Source of the DNA: Prevotellaceae bacterium UBA4336
GTDB taxonomy: Bacteria > Bacteroidota > Bacteroidia > Bacteroidales > Bacteroidaceae
NCBI GenBank assembly: GCA_002394305.1
Contig: DGTM01000052.1
Coordinates: 1-22,292 of the forward strand
Direction: 5' to 3'
Length of the DNA: 22,292 nt
Part shown: positions 6,859 to 15,255 of the stretch, one piece after another
How the letters are laid out: every line of letters starts with the position of its first letter
How positions within the stretch are numbered: the stretch's first letter is position 1
The notes under the pieces: generated by a model
Seen by the model: only the letters and a program-made list of their open reading frames with translations
What the model was told of the DNA's origin: nothing
The model's database searches: none
Program-made: the position numbers and the translations under genes

Positions 6859-7779
6859 ATGTTCATCACTTCCCATTTCAATCCCAAAGGCCTGCGGCTG
6901 CAGCTGGTATTGTTCCTGACAACAGCTTTAGCTCTGTGTACTCCCGCGTTTGGAGGCAAGAAGGATGTCATTATTACCATCGCGGTGGCAGGTGTCTTGC
7001 TTGCCATTGCCGCCTGCATTTGGGCTTTCCTGTTGAAGACAATCACCGTCGCAGGCGAGGAACTGGAAGTGAAACACACCTGTCTGCCCTTCCTGAAGCG
7101 CTACTATCGGCTGGCAGAGTTCGACGCCTATATTATAGAAGAAGACGGAATCCACGAGACGTTCTGCCTGCTCATCCAAGGGAAACGGGCCGTCAAGCTG
7201 TCGTCAAAAATCTACGAGAACTATGAGGAACTGAAGGAAGCGCTCTCGGTGGTCGGCCTTAAGGAATGGGGGACGGATACCAATCGGGCAGTCGATTCGG
7301 TGTTTGCCAAGAGCCATCTCGCCGCCACTTTCTTTATGTTCCTCTCCGTCATGCTCTTTGTTGCCATTCCCATCATTGAGTATATCGAAGACGGACAAGT
7401 GACGATAAAGTCTTATTTCCTCTTGCTGATAGGCGGACTGATGTTTGTCCCCCTCTTCCTTTACGCGCTCTCCTGCTGCAAACGCCTCACCATTTGGCGC
7501 AGACATCTGGAGGCAAAGAGCATGCTGACCCCGTGGAAGACGGACGACTACTCGCTCGACGACTTCGACTACGCCTTGGAGGTCGTCACCCCCTCGCAGT
7601 TCCAGGACGAGAAATCGCTGTGGCTTGTCCGCGACAACAGGCTGGCTCTGAGCATTCCCCAAAACGTCTATGCGAACTACGACGTATTGGAACACGCCAT
7701 CGGCATCGAGCCATCCGCCTCCATCCGGATGAGCTACTTCAAGAAGCTGAAATACCATCTTGGCACAACCATAGAGTGA
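6859..7779 (+). CDS. Membrane protein of unknown function, possibly PH-like
   Basis: The protein has 306 residues and four predicted membrane segments, at about residues 12-29, 34-56, 153-175 and 184-205. Between segments two and three lies a soluble stretch (TVAGEELEVKHTCLPFLKRY through LKEALSV). After segment four a related-looking stretch follows (SLDDFDYALEVV through YDVLEHAIGI). Both look like small beta-rich domains, each with a charged strand pattern and an Asn-Tyr-(Glu/Asp)-x-Leu helix (YENYEELKEAL and YANYDVLEHAI), suggesting an internal duplication. Bacterial PH-like domains anchored by helix pairs have this plan, but that assignment is inference. The start is 9 bases after rfbB, so it is probably transcribed from the rfb promoter. 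Its role may be unrelated to rhamnose. Confidence 0.75.
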   Translation: MFITSHFNPKGLRLQLVLFLTTALALCTPAFGGKKDVIITIAVAGVLLAIAACIWAFLLKTITVAGEELEVKHTCLPFLKRYYRLAEFDAYIIEEDGIHETFCLLIQGKRAVKLSSKIYENYEELKEALSVVGLKEWGTDTNRAVDSVFAKSHLAATFFMFLSVMLFVAIPIIEYIEDGQVTIKSYFLLLIGGLMFVPLFLYALSCCKRLTIWRRHLEAKSMLTPWKTDDYSLDDFDYALEVVTPSQFQDEKSLWLVRDNRLALSIPQNVYANYDVLEHAIGIEPSASIRMSYFKKLKYHLGTTIE

Positions 7780-7825
7780 ACAATCAAATATAATAAATAA
7801 AATAAACAATAAAAACCTTAAAACT

Positions 7826-8956
7826 ATGATGACTCGAACCAAAACAAGACTGACGGCACTGCTGACAGCAGCGCTCCTCACGGCTGGTGCCACCGCACAG
7901 GCACAAGAGACATCCGAGAACTACCTTGCCTATCCCTACGGCTTCGTAGGCTTGCAGGGAGGCGGACAGGTCACTTTCACCGACTACAACAACTGGAAGC
8001 TCATCACTCCCACCGCCAGCGTCAGCGCAGGTATGTTCTTCACGCCCGTTGTCGGCGCCCGCTTGCACTTCAACGGCCTCTGGGACAAAGGCGGCCTCTG
8101 GCAAAACGACTACAGGTACGACTATCACTACCTGACCACCGACCTCGACCTGATGATCAATCTGGTCAACCTTATTACCAAGAAGGACTACAACAGGTGG
8201 AACGCCTATCTCATCGGCGGCGTCGGACTCACCTATTCGTGGAATAACGACGATGCATGGGAGCTGAAGCAGCTCATGCCGCGTGCATACAAGAAGGACT
8301 ACATCAGCCACAACTTCCGCGTCGGTGCGATGGTCGACTACAACATCACTCCCAGGTGGAGCGTCAACCTCGAGGTGGCTGCAAACAGCCTGAACGACCG
8401 CTTCAACAGCAAGATAGGCTATGGCGACGACTGGAAGCTCACGGCGCAGCTCGGCGTGGCATACAAGTTCGGCAAGAAGCACAAGAAGGTGGTGAAGCCC
8501 GAGGTTTGGGAAACCCGTACGGACACCATCTGGTACGACGACGCAGTGTTTACCCCCCATGTCAAGGACGGCAAGGCAACATGGAACGTATTCTATAAGA
8601 TTCGCGAGAGCGACTTCGAGGCCGACGAACAGCTGGCTGCCATCGGTGCCTTCCTGAAGGATCACCGCGACTGCAAAGTCGACATCAAGTCATACGCCGA
8701 TGTCGAGACCGGCAATCCCAAGATCAACATGGAATACTCCAAGCAGCGTTGCGAAAAGGCTGTCAAGGCTCTGACCGATGCCGGAGTGCCTGCATCCTCC
8801 ATCACGTCGGCATACTATGGCGACACCGTGCAGCCCTTTGCCGATAATGACAAGAACCGCGTCACCATCATCGTTGCAACAGGTCTGAAAGACATCAACG
8901 AGAAGAGCATGGTGAAGAAGTTCAAGACGAAGGAAGTGCGTTACCGCGTGGAATAA
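7826..8956 (+). CDS. OmpA-family outer-membrane protein
   Basis: The protein has 376 residues. A signal peptide (about 1-26, ending ATAQAQ) precedes a likely eight-stranded beta-barrel (about 30-215). A conserved-looking barrel end (LTAQLGVAYKFGKK) leads to a C-terminal OmpA-like peptidoglycan-binding domain (about 250-355). That domain shows DIKSYADVETGNPKINMEYS, the QRCEKAVKALTDAGVP helix, and a closing NRVTIIV in place of the usual NRRVEI. It probably links the outer membrane to peptidoglycan. Two adjacent ATG codons occur at 7826 and 7829. I use the first; the second would lose only one residue. An A/T-rich 46-base gap precedes it with no exact TAnnTTTG box. A strong hairpin follows. Confidence 0.9.
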   Translation: MMTRTKTRLTALLTAALLTAGATAQAQETSENYLAYPYGFVGLQGGGQVTFTDYNNWKLITPTASVSAGMFFTPVVGARLHFNGLWDKGGLWQNDYRYDYHYLTTDLDLMINLVNLITKKDYNRWNAYLIGGVGLTYSWNNDDAWELKQLMPRAYKKDYISHNFRVGAMVDYNITPRWSVNLEVAANSLNDRFNSKIGYGDDWKLTAQLGVAYKFGKKHKKVVKPEVWETRTDTIWYDDAVFTPHVKDGKATWNVFYKIRESDFEADEQLAAIGAFLKDHRDCKVDIKSYADVETGNPKINMEYSKQRCEKAVKALTDAGVPASSITSAYYGDTVQPFADNDKNRVTIIVATGLKDINEKSMVKKFKTKEVRYRVE

Positions 8957-8980
8957 GGCGGAAGCGGAGTCCTACGTAAG

Positions 8981-9024
8981 CAAGCTCCCCCTTGTCGCAC
9001 ATTACGGCGGCAAGGGGGAGCTTG
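8981..9024 (+). terminator. Hairpin terminator after the OmpA-family gene
   Basis: A perfect 14-bp stem (CAAGCTCCCCCTTG at 8981-8994 with its complement at 9011-9024) is extended by four more pairs, one of them T-G, to close an 8-base loop. Only a loose pyrimidine stretch follows rather than a T-run. It separates the OmpA-family gene from the TonB receptor. Confidence 0.7.
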
Positions 9025-9157
9025 TCTGTTCTCTTCTTGATGTTTATGCTTCAGGTTCCTTATACATTATTATATATATATAGGGGAGGAGACTCCTTTC
9101 CTGCCCTTTTCTTCTCATTTCCTTGGCCCTGGCAATGGAAGTGTCGGGAAATCTTTG

Positions 9158-9165
9158 TACCTTTG
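9158..9165 (+). promoter_or_regulatory. Probable -7 box for the TonB receptor/DUF4249 operon
   Basis: TACCTTTG matches TAnnTTTG and ends 22 bases before the receptor ATG. No good -33 TTTG at the usual distance was seen. The rest of the 231-base gap holds the terminator of the preceding gene and a TA-dinucleotide run near 9073-9082. Confidence 0.5.
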
Positions 9166-9187
9166 CCGGCGAAACGAGAAAAAGGAA

Positions 9188-11257
9188 ATGAGAAAGGCAA
9201 TGACATGGCTCGCCCTCCTGCCGTGGGCGACAGCGACATTCGCACAGACAACCGACACCATGCGTGGGGATACGCTGAGCGAAGTGACTGTCACCTTGCA
9301 CTCGCCTCAAAAGCGCATCGACGAGGTGCAGATAGGCGTGGAGAAGGTGGATGTCAACACACTGGCTAAGGTGCCGTCGCTGTTTGGCGAGAGGGACATC
9401 ATCAGGAGCCTGCAGCTGCTGCCCGGCGTGAAGAGCGAGAGCGACGGCACCAGCGGCTATCAGGTGCGCGGCGGCACTGCGGCGCAGAACCTGATGCTGC
9501 TCGACGGTGCCACCGTCTACAACGCCGGCCATCTCATGGGACTCTTTTCCACCTTCAACGACGATGCCCTGTCGGGCGGCTCGCTCTACAAGGGACTCGT
9601 GCCCGCACATCTGGGCGGCGGCTCCTCGTCGGTGTTCGACGTCAGCACACGCCCCGGCAACTTCCACGACTATCACTTCGGCGGAACCATAGGCCTGCTG
9701 TCGGCCAAGCTCATGGCCGAAGGCCCCATCAAGCGCGACCGGGCATCATTCTTCCTGGCTGGCCGCCGCTCCTATCTCGACCTCTTCATGAAGGCTACGA
9801 AGAAGTACCGCAACAACACCATGAACTTCTATGACGTCAACCTGCGCCTGAACTTCCGCCTCTCAGAGAGAAACCACCTGTCGCTGTCGTTCTTCCGCGG
9901 GCGAGACAACATGGGCCTGGAAGACCTGATGGACATGGGCTGGGGCAACACCACGGCAGTTGCCAATTGGCTGCACACCTTCAGTCCGGCACTCTATGCC
10001 AGCACGCAGCTCGTCTATAGCGACTTCTCGAACGACATCGGTGTCGACATGCTCAGCTTCAACTACAGGCTGAAAGGATTCATCCGCCATACCACGCTGC
10101 GCCATCGCCAGATGCTGACGTTGCCCGGCCACCAGTTGAACTACGGGCTGGAGTCGACCTTCCTGCAGTTGCAGTCGGCAGAATGGGACATCATCCAGCT
10201 TCACCAGCGCGAGAAGCGCAACGCCTGGACCTCGGCACTGTGGGTGAGCGACGAATGGAAGGCGACGCCGTGGCTCACCGTCTCGGCCGGACTGCGCCTC
10301 CACCATTTCTCCGTGCTGGGCGGTGCCCCATACTACAGCATCGATCCGGACGGCAACATCACCGATACCACCAACCCCTCGTGCGGCAGCATCGTGAAGA
10401 CTTACGCCGAACCGGAGCCGCGCCTCAGCCTGAAATGGAGCATCAACGAGAGGAACAGCCTGAGAGTAGGCTACAGCCGCACCTCGCAGGACGTACACGC
10501 CATCAGCGCCGGAACCATGTCGATGCCCTTCGACCGCTATACCATGACCAGCAACATCGTCTCGCCCGAACGTGCCGACCAGGTGGCACTGGGCTGGACG
10601 GGCGTCACGCGCGGAGGACACTACGACTTCTCTGCCGAGGCTTACTACAAGCACATCAACAACGTCTACGACTACCGCGATGGCAAGTCGCCATTCTCCG
10701 AGATAGAGATAGAGCGTCTGCTCCTTGGCGGCAAGGGACGTGCCTACGGCCTGGAACTCTGTGCACACAAGAACACGGGACGCCTGACGGGATGGCTCTC
10801 GTACACGTTGTCGTGGTCGGAGAACAAAATCGAAGGCATCAACCAAGGCCGGTGGTACACTGCTGCTAACGACCGCCGCCACGACATTGCCGTCGTAGGC
10901 ATCTACCGGCTGACACCGGCATGGGAACTGTCGGCAATATGGCGCTACAACACGGGACAGGCACTGACCGCCCCCAGCGCGAAGTACGAGGTAGATGGCA
11001 CCTCCTTCTACTATTATGCCGAGCGCAACGGATACCGCGCTCCGGCCTACCACCGCCTGGACATCAGTGCCACACACACCAAGAAGCTGCGCCGTGTCAC
11101 CCGCATCTGGTCCTTCGGCCTCTACAACGCCTACCGGCACTACAACCCCTACGTCATTCGCTTCAAGAACGACGACGGGAAACCCACGGGCACCAAGGTC
11201 GAGCAGACATCGCTCTTCGGCATCATACCGTCCGTCTCGTTCACACTGAAATACTGA
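9188..11257 (+). CDS. TonB-dependent outer-membrane receptor
   Basis: The protein has 689 residues and a signal peptide (MRKAMTWLALLPWATATFAQ). The plug domain follows (about residues 30-145), with a SEVTVTL opening, GVKSESDGTSGYQVRGG, LMLLDGATVYN and an S-V-F-D-V-STRPG end. A 22-stranded barrel follows and ends in the aromatic-terminated strand VSFTLKY, needed for Bam-dependent insertion. It lacks the N-terminal carboxypeptidase-regulatory-like domain that many Bacteroidota receptors carry. I start at 9188 rather than an upstream ATG at 9155, because an AAAAAGGAA ribosome site and a clean signal peptide begin there and the -7 box would fall inside the longer reading. The substrate is unknown. 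The DUF4249 lipoprotein starts 7 bases after its stop, and these families commonly occur as pairs. Confidence 0.92.
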   Translation: MRKAMTWLALLPWATATFAQTTDTMRGDTLSEVTVTLHSPQKRIDEVQIGVEKVDVNTLAKVPSLFGERDIIRSLQLLPGVKSESDGTSGYQVRGGTAAQNLMLLDGATVYNAGHLMGLFSTFNDDALSGGSLYKGLVPAHLGGGSSSVFDVSTRPGNFHDYHFGGTIGLLSAKLMAEGPIKRDRASFFLAGRRSYLDLFMKATKKYRNNTMNFYDVNLRLNFRLSERNHLSLSFFRGRDNMGLEDLMDMGWGNTTAVANWLHTFSPALYASTQLVYSDFSNDIGVDMLSFNYRLKGFIRHTTLRHRQMLTLPGHQLNYGLESTFLQLQSAEWDIIQLHQREKRNAWTSALWVSDEWKATPWLTVSAGLRLHHFSVLGGAPYYSIDPDGNITDTTNPSCGSIVKTYAEPEPRLSLKWSINERNSLRVGYSRTSQDVHAISAGTMSMPFDRYTMTSNIVSPERADQVALGWTGVTRGGHYDFSAEAYYKHINNVYDYRDGKSPFSEIEIERLLLGGKGRAYGLELCAHKNTGRLTGWLSYTLSWSENKIEGINQGRWYTAANDRRHDIAVVGIYRLTPAWELSAIWRYNTGQALTAPSAKYEVDGTSFYYYAERNGYRAPAYHRLDISATHTKKLRRVTRIWSFGLYNAYRHYNPYVIRFKNDDGKPTGTKVEQTSLFGIIPSVSFTLKY

Positions 11258-11264
11258 TGAGAGC

Positions 11265-12122
11265 ATGAGAAAGTATCTGTATATAATAATAGGTATAGCG
11301 GCACTGGCCGCCTGTAAGAGGGAGATAGACTTCGACTTTGCCGAGGTGGAGCCTATCCTGATGATAGAAGGCCGCGTGACGGACGAGGGCACAGAAGTCC
11401 TCCTCACACGCTCGCGCTCCGTCTATGACGCGGCGAAGCCAAAGGGACTGCCCGGAGCACAGGTCATTGTCAGTGCCGACGGACTGCAGGAGCACCTGAC
11501 CTACGACGAGGCCACGGGTTTTTACCGCTCGCCCCTGAAGGGCCAGCCCGGGACGACCTACCGTCTGACGGTGGACCTGGAGGGGCATCACTATGAAGCC
11601 ACCTCCTTCATGTACCCGCCGGCACCGCTGCTCTCGGCTGAGTTCCTCTGGCAGACCATCAACCAGGAACGCACGTTGGTCTACGAGCTGTGGGCCACTG
11701 ACCCGCAGCCCGATGTGCGCAACCACTACTGGTATCGCCTGGACCGCACGTTCCACCATCCGCACTTTGCCGACAAGACCACCTACGACGCCTATCGATG
11801 GAATGTCTTCGACGACCGCGGATGCCCCCCGGGACGTGTCTTCCGCGATGTGATGTGTATGAGCGAAAAGGTTGCAACGGAGGATGACAAGGACGACTGG
11901 GACAAAATCCTCTATGAGGGCGACACCATCACCATGCGCCTAATGGTCATCGACCAACCAACCTTCGACTACCTCCGCTCGCTGAGCACGGGACAGAGAA
12001 ACGGAGCTAACCCCACTGGCAACATCAAGGGCGACCCCTGCCTGGGCTACTTCATGGCAGCCAGCGTCACCCATGCCGACACCATCGTCTTCCGTTACGC
12101 CGACGTGCGCGATGCCAAGTGA
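11265..12122 (+). CDS. DUF4249 family lipoprotein
   Basis: The protein has 285 residues and a lipoprotein signal peptide with lipobox LAAC (Cys17). The DUF4249 hallmarks follow: CKREIDFD, then ILMIEGRVTDEG, VLLTRSRSVYD, PGAQVIVSADG and FYRSPLKGQPGTTYRLTVDL. This is the family of outer-membrane lipoproteins encoded next to TonB receptors in Bacteroidota. Its N-terminal part looks like a beta-sandwich, and its role is probably to sit on or beside the receptor at the cell surface. The product it helps to bind or move is unknown. It follows the receptor by 7 bases and shares its transcript. At the 3' end it overlaps the longest reading of the next frame by a few bases, but that gene has its own promoter and a later start. 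Confidence 0.88.
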   Translation: MRKYLYIIIGIAALAACKREIDFDFAEVEPILMIEGRVTDEGTEVLLTRSRSVYDAAKPKGLPGAQVIVSADGLQEHLTYDEATGFYRSPLKGQPGTTYRLTVDLEGHHYEATSFMYPPAPLLSAEFLWQTINQERTLVYELWATDPQPDVRNHYWYRLDRTFHHPHFADKTTYDAYRWNVFDDRGCPPGRVFRDVMCMSEKVATEDDKDDWDKILYEGDTITMRLMVIDQPTFDYLRSLSTGQRNGANPTGNIKGDPCLGYFMAASVTHADTIVFRYADVRDAK

Positions 12123-12152
12123 GTCTCATCACGAAGTTTTTGCGGCGTTTCG

Positions 12153-12184
12153 TTTGGACGTTTGGGAATAAAAGCGTAACTTTG
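12153..12184 (+). promoter_or_regulatory. Promoter of the secreted-protein gene at 12215
   Basis: TTTG (12153-12156), a 20-base spacer and TAACTTTG (12177-12184) form a near-ideal Bacteroidota promoter. The ATG lies 30 bases downstream. Its presence supports the start at 12215 over the longer reading from 12119. Confidence 0.75.
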
Positions 12185-12214
12185 TCCCACGGAACGACAC
12201 TAAAACGTGTACCT

Positions 12215-13690
12215 ATGAAGAACTTTGTAACCGCAAGGGCCGTCTGCCAGTTGTCATTGGCTCTGCTGTTGTGCATCATAGGCCCTGAGCATGCCAATGC
12301 ACAGACGGACTACTATTATTACAACGGGAAGAAAGAACCCCTGTACAGGAACGAGAACAAGGTCAGCATCAGCATCCCTAAGGAATACAAAGAGACAATA
12401 GAGAGGATTCAGGCAAACGCATGGGTTATGCACACGATAAAGGACAATGACTTTGCTGTCTTTGTCGTGCCGAGGATGGAGTATGAAAGGCTTGCCTCGG
12501 TGGATTCCTGGGAGGAGGACTCAAAGCACGTGATAGTGAATCCAGACTATTTCTGTGGGAAGGAAGAGACCGTTGCAAGTCCGTACATAACGCTCAAGCT
12601 CAAACAGGAAGAGGATGTCGACCTGCTGGCCTCGTATGTCGAGAAGTACAAGTTCAGGATTGTCAGACAAAACAGTTCCCTCCCCCTATGGTACACCATC
12701 GCCCTCACTCCCGACTGCGAAAAGAACACTCTGGACATGGCAAACGAACTGTACGAGTCGGGAGACTTCAAGGCCTCGAGCCCGGACCTTGTCTCTCTCT
12801 ATTACAGCTTCGACCACCCGTTCAGCCCCACGGAGCTGGGCAGTGGCATGGCTTGGGTGGATGGCTTCGGATACGAACAGGACGGGAAGTACAAGACAGA
12901 GGACGTAACGCTGTACTACTACGCTACCGCCGGCGACACACTGATGAACGGGAAAAGGTACTTCCGCATACGCAGAGTCCGGACGTGCAAAATACTCGGC
13001 GGAGGGGAGTATGAAGTGACCACGGGCGACAGCCTCTGTTTCTATCTCCACGAAGACGGAGGCGCCAATATCTGGCTGTACACCGAGGACAGGGACCTCT
13101 TCCGCAAACTGAGCGGCAACACCATGTATGACTACATGGCAGACGACCTCGTCGGCAAGGACCTGTATCTCTATAACACAAGAAACACGTATGCCCAGGG
13201 CGGGAAGATTCCGCTCGGGCAGTCTGTGCTGGAGTATTCCGATGGTCCGATAGCCGAAGGCTTTTATTGGAACATACAGCAGTCTGGTGTCGGCAGTGTG
13301 AGCGAAGAGACATTGCTTGATGGAAACACGCATCAGGTCTACGACGGCATGTTCATGGCAGGCATTGGCCCGCTCGACGGCGGTCCGCTGACCGGGCTCG
13401 GCTCGCCGAACTCCTACAATCTTCAGTTCAGAAAGTTCTTTGCCCTCTACAGAGGCGGAACGCTGCTGTATCGCAACGAAGGTTATCTCTCGGCCTTTGA
13501 AGCAGACATCCCGAATATCCTCGACATCGTCACAGGCGAGATACCCTCCGGAGACGGTTTGCCCTCGCCCAGCCACCCTTCCGAAGAAGGCGTAAAGTCA
13601 TACAACCTGGCAGGTCAGCAGGTCCGTGGTAGCCATCTGCCTCGCGGCCTCTACATCGTCGGCGGCAGAAAGACACTGTCAGGTCGCTGA
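12215..13690 (+). CDS. Secreted protein with subtilase-propeptide-like N-terminal region and C-terminal sorting-like motif
   Basis: The protein has 491 residues and a signal peptide (about 1-30, ending ANAQ). Residues about 40-190 look like the N-terminal prodomain found on Bacteroidota subtilisin-like (S8) proteases: paired strands, a YVEKYKFRIV strand, and TLDMANELYESGDFKASSPD, the usual closing helix and strand. The catalytic protease domain (Asp, His-Gly, Gly-Thr-Ser motifs) is absent. What follows is a region of unknown fold (GDTLMNGKRYFRIRR, FYLHEDGGANIWLYTEDRDL), of the type often found in Prevotella extracellular proteins. The C-terminus (SYNLAGQQVRG, then LPRGLYIVGGRKTL) is a Por/T9SS-like tail. 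The start at 12215 fits the promoter and signal peptide. It may be a protease inhibitor or decoy, which is inference. A T-tailed terminator follows. Confidence 0.8.
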   Translation: MKNFVTARAVCQLSLALLLCIIGPEHANAQTDYYYYNGKKEPLYRNENKVSISIPKEYKETIERIQANAWVMHTIKDNDFAVFVVPRMEYERLASVDSWEEDSKHVIVNPDYFCGKEETVASPYITLKLKQEEDVDLLASYVEKYKFRIVRQNSSLPLWYTIALTPDCEKNTLDMANELYESGDFKASSPDLVSLYYSFDHPFSPTELGSGMAWVDGFGYEQDGKYKTEDVTLYYYATAGDTLMNGKRYFRIRRVRTCKILGGGEYEVTTGDSLCFYLHEDGGANIWLYTEDRDLFRKLSGNTMYDYMADDLVGKDLYLYNTRNTYAQGGKIPLGQSVLEYSDGPIAEGFYWNIQQSGVGSVSEETLLDGNTHQVYDGMFMAGIGPLDGGPLTGLGSPNSYNLQFRKFFALYRGGTLLYRNEGYLSAFEADIPNILDIVTGEIPSGDGLPSPSHPSEEGVKSYNLAGQQVRGSHLPRGLYIVGGRKTLSGR

Positions 13691-13727
13691 CCCCCGCACC
13701 AATCCAATCTCCTCGGACAGAGACACA

Positions 13728-13761
13728 CGGCACTTCCATATTGAAAGAGCCGTTTTTTTTT
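13728..13761 (+). terminator. Intrinsic terminator after the secreted-protein gene
   Basis: The stem CGGC-A-CTT pairs with AAG-A-GCCG around an internal A/A mismatch and a 9-base loop, followed directly by nine T residues. It starts 38 bases after the stop codon. Confidence 0.75.
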
Positions 13762-14379
13762 ATTGCTTTTTGTATGTTAATCCGAATTATTGCTGTCCGG
13801 TGAAAATTGTGAGCACCAACGGAGCGCAAGAAGCGAAGAACTCCTGGTAAATGCCCGAGCGGGGATAGGAAGTTCTAAAAGGACGACATAAACATAAGCA
13901 AGTAAGAAATGAGGAAAATTGTATGTCCTGTCAGCTTATGACTATTGTCAACCTTTGGCTCAGGGTTTTGTATTGTTGATGACCCTATTCCTGGGGTTAA
14001 CACCCCCGTCTGTGTTCTTTCGCACCTTGACATTCGTCAACCTTTGGTTCTGTGCTTTTCCTCGGACACTAACAAAAAGTTTGAGCGGACAGCAATAATA
14101 GAGTATAGTTTATTTTCCTTGTCCTTTTGTCCATCTGATTATCTGTTTTTAATCGTTTTCTATCAGGTTACGCAAAAGCCTTTCCACTTTCTATCCCCAC
14201 TTCCCTTGCCCTCCTTCGGGAATTGCTCAATGAGATGTTGTAGCAATGCTTGTTTTCTTCTAATCTGATTATGAGTCCATGAACCAAACTAATAGCGTTG
14301 CCAACAAGAGCCGTTCAGCTCATTCTCACCTAATTATCAGTATTATCCCATACTTCTGGCATTAGTGTAAATATACAAT
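13762..14379. other. Gene-free, AT-richer interval
   Basis: No convincing gene is present. A 107-codon plus-strand frame (13945-14268) lacks any recognisable feature. GTCAACCTTTGG occurs twice (13947 and 14036, 89 bases apart) in similar surroundings. The stretch 13838-13875 can fold (GAACTCCT with AGGAAGTTC around CCC/GGG), but I cannot tie it to a known RNA. The interval may be decayed mobile DNA at the edge of the restriction-modification island. Confidence 0.5.
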
Positions 14380-15255
14380 CTAAAAAGGTAAATCGACGAA
14401 AGCTTCCTCTTCGCAAACGAAACAATTTGGTTCATAGATTTCGCTACGGGCAATGTCCTTTATCTTGGATCGGTAGTTGCCATAGACTCTGAAATTATTA
14501 ATTTCCTCACGACGCTTGCGGCTAGTTTCAACAAACTCTTGCTCACGCTCGATGCCGAGGTAGCGACGGCCTATAAGGTTGGCGGCAATACCTGTGGTAG
14601 AGGAACCTGCAAACGGGTCAAGCACCCAGGCGTTCTTGTCGGTTGAGGCGAGGATGATGCGGGTGAGCAGGGCGAGAGGTTTCTGTGTGGGATGCTTGCC
14701 GCAGGACTTTTCCCATGGAGCGATAGCAGGCAGCCGCCATACATCGGTCATCTGCTTATCGTCGTTCAAGTGCTTCATCAACTCGTAATTGAAATGGTGC
14801 GGACGCTTTGCGCTCTTGCGTGCCCAGATGATGAACTCGGTCGAGTAAGTAAAGTAGCGGCAGGAGATGTTGGGCGGCGGGTTGGTCTTTGCCCATGTGA
14901 CTACGTTGAGAATCTTGAAGCCCAGTTCGGTGAGGCTGTTGGCGACGGAGAAGATGTTGTGATAGGTGCCGGAAATCCAGATGGTGCCGTCCTCCTTCAA
15001 CTTGTCGCGGCAAAGGCAAATCCATCGTTTGTTGAAGTCATTGATTACCTCGGGTGTGCCGCCTCTGTCCCATTCGCCCTTGTTGACCGATACAATTCTG
15101 CCGGCCTGTACTGATATTCCATCGTTTGATAGGAAATAAGGCGGGTCTGCAAATATCATATCAAAATGGAAATTGAACTGTGGAAGCAATTCAAAACAGT
15201 CACCATGAAGGAGGGTGAAGTCGCGGGACGCGGAGCGGTAGTAAGGGGTAATCAT
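14380..15255 (-). CDS. Beta-class DNA methyltransferase, second methylase of a DpnII-type system (DpnA-like)
   Basis: The protein has 291 residues and the motif order of beta-class amino-methyltransferases: catalytic DPPY (37-40) first, then the SAM-binding DPFAGSSTTG (213-222) near the C-terminus, preceded by HPTQKPLALL (188-197). In DpnII-type systems the second methylase (DpnA) modifies adenine in GATC, including single-stranded DNA, so protecting incoming or replicating DNA. The same target here is inference from the adjacent endonuclease. The DPPY residues fit N6-adenine or N4-cytosine chemistry. A tail after the fold contains CFVCEEE. Its ATG overlaps the stop of the 176-aa gene (ATGA at 15252-15255), indicating coupled translation. 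It is the last gene of the operon. Confidence 0.88.
   Translation of the reverse strand: MITPYYRSASRDFTLLHGDCFELLPQFNFHFDMIFADPPYFLSNDGISVQAGRIVSVNKGEWDRGGTPEVINDFNKRWICLCRDKLKEDGTIWISGTYHNIFSVANSLTELGFKILNVVTWAKTNPPPNISCRYFTYSTEFIIWARKSAKRPHHFNYELMKHLNDDKQMTDVWRLPAIAPWEKSCGKHPTQKPLALLTRIILASTDKNAWVLDPFAGSSTTGIAANLIGRRYLGIEREQEFVETSRKRREEINNFRVYGNYRSKIKDIARSEIYEPNCFVCEEEAFVDLPF

Noticed and set aside
5665..6876. 403-codon minus-strand open frame
   Set aside because: It lies exactly opposite rfbB and has no recognisable motif. Val/Asp-rich shadow.
9070..9083. TA-rich run before the TonB receptor as a promoter
   Set aside because: No TAnnTTTG with a -33 partner there. TACCTTTG at 9158 is better placed for the start codon.
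9863..11407. 514-codon minus-strand open frame
   Set aside because: Antisense to the TonB receptor and crossing into the DUF4249 gene. No domain features.
12686..13576. 296-codon minus-strand open frame
   Set aside because: Antisense to the secreted protein, which has a promoter, signal peptide and terminator in the plus direction.
13838..13875. Possible small structured RNA or tRNA remnant
   Set aside because: A fold can be drawn, but there is no tRNA cloverleaf, no promoter and no conserved family I can name.
13945..14268. 107-codon plus-strand frame in the gap before the restriction operon
   Set aside because: Hydrophobic Phe/Ser/Cys-rich translation without a ribosome site, promoter or recognisable motif, consistent with chance in AT-rich DNA.
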